Shown in pieces: positions 59,288 to 64,000 of a stretch of DNA of 64,000 bases. Source of the stretch: Aureimonas mangrovi. Lineage in GTDB: Bacteria > Pseudomonadota > Alphaproteobacteria > Rhizobiales > Rhizobiaceae. Every line of letters starts with the position of its first letter. The stretch's first letter is position 1. The stretch lies in NCBI RefSeq assembly GCF_014058705.1, contig NZ_CP059692.1, positions 3,043,001 through 3,107,000 on the forward strand. The letters run 5' to 3'. The notes beneath the pieces are model-generated. The model had not been told where the DNA came from. It did not search any database and saw only the letters and a program-made list of their open reading frames with translations. The position numbers and the translations under genes were made by a program.

Positions 59288-59308
59288 CGCAAACAACCGA
59301 TCCAAAGA

Positions 59309-59342
59309 AAAGGCCCGCCGGAGCGATCCGGCGGGCCTTTTT
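59309..59342. terminator. bidirectional terminator between DUF992 gene and pntB
   Basis: A perfect 13-bp stem (59309-59321 with 59328-59340, 6-base loop) has an A run at its left and a T run at its right, so it can stop transcription from both sides. It lies 22 bases after each of the two stop codons, roughly. Confidence 0.9.
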
Positions 59343-59362
59343 CGTTCGCGCGACGCAAAATG

Positions 59363-60763
59363 TCAGTGCGCCATCGCCTTGTTGATGTCCTCGACCATCT
59401 TCTTGGCATCCGCAAAGAGCATCATCGTGTTGTCCTTGTAGAACAAGGTGTTGTCGATGCCGGCATAGCCGGAGCCCATTGAGCGCTTCACGAAGAGGCA
59501 GGTCTGCGCCTGATCGACGTTCAGGATCGGCATGCCGTAGATCGGCGAGGTCTTGTCGTCGCGCGCCGCTGGGTTGGTCACGTCGTTGGCACCGATGACG
59601 AAGGCGACGTCGGTCTGCGCGAACTCGGAGTTGATATCCTCCAGTTCGAAGACTTCGTCATAGGGCACGTTCGCTTCGGCGAGCAGCACGTTCATGTGGC
59701 CCGGCATCCGCCCCGCGACGGGGTGGATGGCGTACTTCACTTCGACGCCTTCCTTCTTCAGGAGGTCGGCCATCTCGCGCAGCGCATGCTGGGCCTGCGC
59801 GACCGCCATGCCGTAGCCCGGCACGATGATGACGCGGGCCGCGTTCTTCATCAGATACGCCGCATCCTCGGCTGAGCCCTGCTTGACCGTCCTGTCGCCC
59901 GTGTCGGCGCCGCCGGCCGCTGCGGCATCGCCGCCGAAGCCGCCGAGGATGACCGAGACGAAGGAGCGGTTCATGCCCTTGCACATGATGTAGGACAGGA
60001 TCGCGCCGGACGAGCCGACGAGCGCACCGGTGATGATGAGAGCAAGATTCTGGAGGGTGAAGCCGATGCCGGCCGCCGCCCAGCCGGAGTACGAGTTCAG
60101 CATCGACACGACCACGGGCATGTCCGCCCCGCCGATCGGCACGATCAGGAGAACGCCGAGCGCGAGCGCCGCGACGACGATCAGCCAGAACGCCAAATGG
60201 CTTTCGGTCGCCGCGAAGATCACCACAAGCACGACCACCGCCGCGCCGAGCGCGAGATTGATGAGGTGGCGCGAGGGCAGCATGATAGGCTTGCCGCTCA
60301 TGCGCCCGTCGAGCTTGAGGAAGGCGATGATCGAGCCGGTGAAGGTGATCGCGCCGATGGCGACGCCGATCGACATCTCGACCAGCGCCTGCCCGTGGAT
60401 GGCACCCACCGCACCGATGCCGATGGATTCGGGCGAATAGAGTGCAGCGGCCGCCACCATGACGGCGGCGAGGCCGACGAGCGAGTGGAAGGCCGCGACG
60501 AGCTGCGGCATCGCCGTCATGGGGATGGCGCGCGCCACGTAGGCACCGATCGCACCGCCGATGGCGATACCGAGGACGATGACGACGAGGCCACCGAAGC
60601 TCGGGCTCGCCAGAAGCAGCGTCGTGAAGACCGCAAGGCCCATGCCGACCATGCCGAACAGGTTGCCCTGCCGCGAAGTCGTCGGGTGCGAGAGGCCACG
60701 CAGCGCGAGGATGAACAGGACGCCGGAGACGAGGTAGAGGAAGGCCGCGAAGCTCTGCGACAT
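59363..60763 (-). CDS. pntB: NAD(P) transhydrogenase subunit beta PntB
   Basis: PntB carries membrane helices (about nine) and the C-terminal NADP(H)-binding domain dIII (about 290-466), which includes the GYGMAVAQAQHALREMADLLK block. The 466-residue protein exchanges hydride between NADH and NADP+ coupled to proton entry and so supplies NADPH. It is the last of three pnt genes; the split-alpha arrangement (pntAA, pntAB, pntB) is typical of alphaproteobacteria. It lies 3 bases after pntAB. Confidence 0.95.
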   Translation of the reverse strand: MSQSFAAFLYLVSGVLFILALRGLSHPTTSRQGNLFGMVGMGLAVFTTLLLASPSFGGLVVIVLGIAIGGAIGAYVARAIPMTAMPQLVAAFHSLVGLAAVMVAAAALYSPESIGIGAVGAIHGQALVEMSIGVAIGAITFTGSIIAFLKLDGRMSGKPIMLPSRHLINLALGAAVVVLVVIFAATESHLAFWLIVVAALALGVLLIVPIGGADMPVVVSMLNSYSGWAAAGIGFTLQNLALIITGALVGSSGAILSYIMCKGMNRSFVSVILGGFGGDAAAAGGADTGDRTVKQGSAEDAAYLMKNAARVIIVPGYGMAVAQAQHALREMADLLKKEGVEVKYAIHPVAGRMPGHMNVLLAEANVPYDEVFELEDINSEFAQTDVAFVIGANDVTNPAARDDKTSPIYGMPILNVDQAQTCLFVKRSMGSGYAGIDNTLFYKDNTMMLFADAKKMVEDINKAMAH

Positions 60764-60766
60764 CTC

Positions 60767-61189
60767 TCAGCGCTCCTTCTTCTTGTACATCGCCAGCATG
60801 CGCTGCGTGACGAGGAAGCCGCCGAAGATGTTGACCGAGGCGAGCACCAGTCCGACGAAGCCGAAGGTGGTGGCAAGACCCGAGGCCGAGATGCCGACGG
60901 TCAACAGTGCGCCGACGATGATGACCGAGGAGATGGCGTTGGTAACGCTCATCAAGGGCGTGTGCAGGGCCGGCGTCACCGACCAGACGACGTAGTAGCC
61001 GACGAAGATCGCCAGCACGAAGATCGCGAAGTGGAAGACGAACGGATCGACCAGCGCGTGGGCGACGGTGTCATTCGAAAGGGCCGCCTCGACGGCCAGC
61101 GTCTCGACCTGCGTGCGCGCGGCCTCGACGGCGGCACCCGCCGTGTCGAGCGCCTCGCGGGCCGCGTTCAGCGTATCCTGTTCCATCAC
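60767..61189 (-). CDS. pntAB: NAD(P) transhydrogenase subunit alpha, membrane part PntAB
   Basis: This 140-residue membrane segment of the alpha subunit has four hydrophobic helices (about 50-135) with [37 protein letters not shown] sequence, characteristic of the dII part. The N-terminal 45 residues are helical and soluble. The gene overlaps pntAA by four bases and precedes pntB by three. Confidence 0.93.
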   Translation of the reverse strand: MMEQDTLNAAREALDTAGAAVEAARTQVETLAVEAALSNDTVAHALVDPFVFHFAIFVLAIFVGYYVVWSVTPALHTPLMSVTNAISSVIIVGALLTVGISASGLATTFGFVGLVLASVNIFGGFLVTQRMLAMYKKKER

Positions 61190-62373
61190 ACCTCTCCCTT
61201 CGGCGCATCGCCCACCGTATCGGTCGGTGCCGCTTCGACCGGCGCTTCTTCCTTGGCGAAGGCCGGATGGACGACGCGCCCCTCATGGCTCAGCACCGTC
61301 GCCTTCTGAAGCTCCTCGGACAGATCGAGCTTCAGGGCCTTGGCCTCTTTGTCGACAAGGGTCTCGAGGAAGGCGGAAAGGTTGCGCGCGTAGAGGAGCG
61401 AGGCGCTCGCGGCGATACGGCCGGCCATATTCAGATGGCCGACGATCTTCGCGGGGCCGACCTGCGCCACCTCGCCCGGCACTGCGCCCTCGACATTGCC
61501 GCCGCGCTCCACGGCCAGATCGACGATGACCGAGCCCGGCTTCATCGATTCCACCATTTCGCGGGAGATCAGCTTCGGCGCGGGCCGGCCGGGGATCAGC
61601 GCCGTGGTGATGACGACGTCCTGCTTGGCGATGTGCGAGGCGGTGAGCTCGGCCTGCTTGGCCTGATACTCCGCCGACATCTGCTTGGCGTAGCCGCCTG
61701 CCGTCTCGGCCGCCTTGAATTCCTCGTCCTCGATCGCGATGAACTTCGCGCCGAGCGATTCCACCTGCTCCTTGGCCGCGGGGCGCACGTCCGTCGCCGT
61801 GACCACTGCGCCGAGGCGGCGTGCGGTGGCGATCGCCTGGAGGCCAGCGACGCCCGCCCCCATCACGAAGACACGCGCCGCGGGAACCGTGCCGGCCGCC
61901 GTCATCATCATCGGAAAGGCGCGGTCGAACTCGAAGGCCGCGTCGAGCACGGCCTGATAGCCGGCGAGATTGGCTTGGCTGGACAGGACGTCCATCACCT
62001 GCGCGCGCGTGATGCGCGGCATGAATTCCATCGCGAAGGCGGTCACGCCGGCCTTCGCCATCGCCTCGACCGCGTCTTCGTGGCCGTAGGGGTCCATCGT
62101 CGCGATGACGACCGCCCCCTTGCGATACGTGCTCAGATCTTCGCCGTTCGGGCGGCGCACCTTCAGGACGACGTCGGCGTCCTTCGCGTCCTCGGCCGAG
62201 CCGATCGTCGCTCCGGCCGCCTCGAAGGCGTCGTCGGTGATGCGCGAGCCCTCGCCCGCGCCGTTCTCGACGGTAACGGCGAAGCCGAGCCCCGCCAGCT
62301 TCTTCACGGTATCGGGCGAGGCCGCGACGCGCGTCTCGCCGCCTTCGCGCTCACGTGGCACGAAAAGCTTCAT
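61186..62373 (-). CDS. pntAA: NAD(P) transhydrogenase subunit alpha, NAD-binding part PntAA
   Basis: This 395-residue soluble NAD(H)-binding domain dI is related to alanine dehydrogenase. It begins [26 protein letters not shown], and has the Rossmann motif [22 protein letters not shown] (about 170-190) and [18 protein letters not shown] short Pro/Glu-rich extension follows the domain. It starts the pnt group, 46 bases after the oxidase subunit IV gene. Confidence 0.95.
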   Translation of the reverse strand: MKLFVPREREGGETRVAASPDTVKKLAGLGFAVTVENGAGEGSRITDDAFEAAGATIGSAEDAKDADVVLKVRRPNGEDLSTYRKGAVVIATMDPYGHEDAVEAMAKAGVTAFAMEFMPRITRAQVMDVLSSQANLAGYQAVLDAAFEFDRAFPMMMTAAGTVPAARVFVMGAGVAGLQAIATARRLGAVVTATDVRPAAKEQVESLGAKFIAIEDEEFKAAETAGGYAKQMSAEYQAKQAELTASHIAKQDVVITTALIPGRPAPKLISREMVESMKPGSVIVDLAVERGGNVEGAVPGEVAQVGPAKIVGHLNMAGRIAASASLLYARNLSAFLETLVDKEAKALKLDLSEELQKATVLSHEGRVVHPAFAKEEAPVEAAPTDTVGDAPKGEV

Positions 62374-62419
62374 GGCTTGTCCCCCCTCCAGGATCGGTCG
62401 GCGCCCGCCCGGGCGCGTG

Positions 62420-62644
62420 TCAGCTCAGAACGTAGGCGAGGACTGCGCCCGAAGCGATGAAGACGAAGAGCCCGCCGAGAATGCCCCAGGAGCCGATGAG
62501 GCTCGCGAGCATCGCGAGAAGAATGGCGACGATCGCGATCGAGCCGTACTTCACGAGCCAGAGAAAACCGGCATAGGTCCGCTCGTGCTGGGGATAGTCC
62601 ATCGGGGCGCTGACGATGGGCTCGTTCGAGAAGTCTTCAGCCAA
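62420..62644 (-). CDS. aa3-type cytochrome c oxidase subunit IV-like small membrane protein
   Basis: This 74-residue protein has the alphaproteobacterial aa3 oxidase subunit IV pattern: MDYPQHERTYAGFLWLVKYG, then two short helices. The TTG at 62644 is chosen because GGAGGG lies four bases before it, and this gives the usual acidic lead peptide; the ATG at 62602 would cut that off. The family stabilises the oxidase, although the main oxidase genes are elsewhere. It is co-oriented with pntAA-pntAB-pntB and probably leads that operon. Confidence 0.75.
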   Translation of the reverse strand: MAEDFSNEPIVSAPMDYPQHERTYAGFLWLVKYGSIAIVAILLAMLASLIGSWGILGGLFVFIASGAVLAYVLS

Positions 62645-62796
62645 GGGTCCCTCCGGCGGCACGTCGCGTTTCCTGTTGGCACAGGACATATACGAAAGCC
62701 GCCACAATCGGCAACGCATTCGTCCGCGGGCGGCGGAACCCCTTCGAAGCCCGGACGCTTCCCTGTTTCAGAGCCCGATTTCGAACGGAGGATCTC

Positions 62797-63048
62797 ATGG
62801 CCGACGAAACCAGCAAGCGCCGCGAAGACGAACGGCTCGACGCGAGCCTCAGCGTGCTCGGCGACGAGGCGAAGGAGCCGCATGTCGGCCGCGTTGGCAG
62901 CGCACCGCGTCCGGCAGACGACGGCGATATGGAAAAGGAGCTGAACCGGGGCGAGCCGGCACCAGAAGGCGGCAATCTCGACCCGAAGAGCCAGCGTGCG
63001 GCGAACGAGGCGATCGCTGACGTCGCCGCCGATGCCGGAAAGCGCTGA
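62797..63048 (+). CDS. small acidic disordered hypothetical protein
   Basis: This 83-residue highly charged protein (MADETSKRREDERLDASLSV) is rich in Asp, Glu, Lys and Arg and lacks hydrophobic stretches, so it is probably disordered. An optimal GGAGG box lies six bases before the ATG, which supports translation. The layout recalls small stress or hydrophilin-like proteins, but no family is recognised. A terminator follows 31 bases after the stop. Confidence 0.6.
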   Translation: MADETSKRREDERLDASLSVLGDEAKEPHVGRVGSAPRPADDGDMEKELNRGEPAPEGGNLDPKSQRAANEAIADVAADAGKR

Positions 63049-63079
63049 ACAGCGAGTTCACTGCTCTTTGCAATAGAAG

Positions 63080-63106
63080 AGGGGCGCCCGATGAGGCGCC
63101 CCTTTT
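63080..63106. terminator. terminator between the small acidic protein and the PfpI gene
   Basis: A 9-bp stem (aggggcgcc / ggcgcccct, 6-base loop) is followed by TTT on the plus strand. It ends 17 bases before the convergent PfpI-family stop and could serve both genes. Confidence 0.8.
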
Positions 63107-63123
63107 CACTGGTTTGACCGCGA

Positions 63124-63687
63124 TCAGGCGGCTTCACGCTTCTCGTGGCGGCCTTCCTCGACCTCCTCGATGATCTTGGCAATGAAGGCCGGAAGATCGT
63201 TGGGGTTGCGCGAGGTGATGAGCGCCTGGTCCGTGACGACCTCTTCGTCGTGCCAACGACCGCCGGCATTGACGATGTCCGTCTTGATCGACTTGTAGGA
63301 CGTGACGTCGCGATCCTTGATGACGCCCGCCTCCACCAGAAGCCAAGGGCCGTGGCAGATCGCGGCAAGCGTCTTCTTGGTGTTGTAGAAATCGTGAACG
63401 AATTTCACGGCGGTTTCATCGGCGCGCAGCTTGTCGGGGTTGATCTGGCCGCCTGGCAGGACGAGCGCGTCGTAGTCGTTGACCGTCACGTCGCTGACGA
63501 GCTTGTCCACGGGAACGCTGTCGCCCCAGTCGGTCTTGTCCCACCCCTTGATCTCGCCGCTCTTGATCGAGATCACCTCGACCGTCGCGCCGGCCGCCTT
63601 CAGCTTCTCGAGGGGCTGCACCAGTTCGGACTGCTCGAAGCCGTCCGTTGCGAGAATGGCAATCCTGGCTTGATTGATGCTCGGCAT
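63124..63687 (-). CDS. PfpI/DJ-1 family protein (type 1 glutamine amidotransferase-like)
   Basis: This 187-residue protein of the DJ-1/PfpI superfamily has nucleophile elbow AAIC111HGPW and the upstream glutamate (E18 in DGFEQSEL). The length and both motifs match YhbO/PfpI. Members act as glyoxalase/deglycase-type stress enzymes or, less surely, proteases. The start at 63687 gives MPSINQARIAILATDGF. No operon partner; the recX gene lies upstream in the same direction. Confidence 0.9.
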   Translation of the reverse strand: MPSINQARIAILATDGFEQSELVQPLEKLKAAGATVEVISIKSGEIKGWDKTDWGDSVPVDKLVSDVTVNDYDALVLPGGQINPDKLRADETAVKFVHDFYNTKKTLAAICHGPWLLVEAGVIKDRDVTSYKSIKTDIVNAGGRWHDEEVVTDQALITSRNPNDLPAFIAKIIEEVEEGRHEKREAA

Positions 63688-63820
63688 CGTACTTGTCTCC
63701 TTCTGTTTCCGCGCACAGGCGGCACGAGACGAGCTCGTGAGGACGCTGCGCTTTGCGGATTCGAGGGGACAACGGCTGCCGAAGATGCGAGTTCCGCGCG
63801 TTGCCGCGCCGCAAGAACAT

Positions 63821-64000
63821 TCAGTGCGCGGGACGATCGCCATCCACCGCGAAGGCCGCATCCGCATAGGAGAACCCCGCGCGCATCATCGCCGCGACGT
63901 CCCGGTCCCGGCGCTCCTCGCGCTCTCTTGCACGGTGTGGGCCGAGGCGACGGCGCCGGGCATAAGCGAGGGCGGCCTCGCGCTCGTCGGTCTCGTCGGC
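63821..64000 (-). CDS. recX: regulatory protein RecX (3' end only)
   Basis: The last 59 codons of a frame that continues past the right edge. The peptide reads DETDEREAALAYARRRRLG and ends RDVAAMMRAGFSYADAAFAV. The A-A-L-x-x-A-R-R-R-R-L-G-P and R-D-x-A-A-M-x-R-A-G-F-S blocks match the C-terminal repeats of RecX, the modulator of RecA filaments. The stop is the TGA at 63821-63823. The assignment rests on this tail only. Confidence 0.72.
   Translation of the reverse strand, partial: ADETDEREAALAYARRRRLGPHRAREREERRDRDVAAMMRAGFSYADAAFAVDGDRPAH

Noticed and set aside
60197-61309. 370-codon plus-strand frame opposite pntB/pntAB
   Set aside because: Reversed membrane-gene composition, no start context, no domain.
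1-64000. CRISPR arrays, tRNA/rRNA genes, prophage or insertion sequences
   Set aside because: No regularly spaced repeats, no cloverleaf with CCA-type end, no integrase, transposase or terminal repeats were seen in the sequence. A covariance-model tRNA search was not possible here.

Overview
The window comes from a GC-rich alphaproteobacterium, most likely of the order Hyphomicrobiales (Rhizobiales). The lineage call rests on the set of genes: FlbT, FlaF, MotC, MotE and an FtcR/Rem-type regulator in the flagellar locus, Omp25/Omp31-like porins, a DUF992 protein, an aa3 oxidase subunit IV gene beside pntAA, and a LysG/LysE pair. A family such as Aurantimonadaceae would fit, but that is inference. 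No tRNA, rRNA, CRISPR array, insertion sequence or prophage was recognised.

1-26695 is a nearly complete flagellar locus. On the minus strand, in transcription order, it holds motA, fliM, a small coiled-coil membrane protein, fliN, fliG, flhB and a conserved-looking unknown. These are followed by flgB-flgC-fliE-flgG-flgA-flgI-motE-flgH, then fliL-fliP, then fliF-fliH-motB-motC-fliK, ftcR, flgE-flgK-flgL, and flaF-flbT-flgD-fliQ, which leaves the left edge. flgF-fliI is divergent on the plus strand. Most neighbours overlap by 1-4 bases or are separated by 2 bases. Flagellin, flhA, fliR and visNR are not in the window.

26696-36607 carries a membrane GGDEF/EAL protein, a DUF423 protein, a CysQ-type phosphatase and a complete seven-gene Mrp Na+/H+ antiporter operon (mrpABCDEFG). 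36833-48981 is mixed housekeeping: oligopeptidase B, LysG/LysE, a short-chain dehydrogenase with a divergent LysR regulator, a cytochrome c'/dihaem cytochrome pair, Fe superoxide dismutase, a branched-chain aminotransferase, an L,D-transpeptidase, a TM2 protein and a HerA-like ATPase.

49126-64000 contains a second GGDEF/EAL protein, a FeeM-like N-acyl amino acid synthase, a ReAV-type asparaginase, two Omp25-like porins, class I aldolase, ribosomal protein bS21, a TPR lipoprotein, a DUF992 protein, the transhydrogenase operon with an oxidase subunit IV gene, a PfpI-family protein and the 3' end of recX.

The least expected signal is regulatory. Three exact and two one-mismatch TTAA-N7-TTAA sites (the CtrA consensus) sit in non-coding DNA. 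They lie upstream of fliL, flgB (two sites), the second GGDEF/EAL gene and one porin gene. This suggests that CtrA, or the CtrA-related FtcR, links motility, cyclic-di-GMP turnover and envelope composition here. No wholly new multi-gene system was found. The best leads are these sites, the FeeM-like synthase next to the c-di-GMP enzyme, and two small unknown genes embedded in the flagellar operons.
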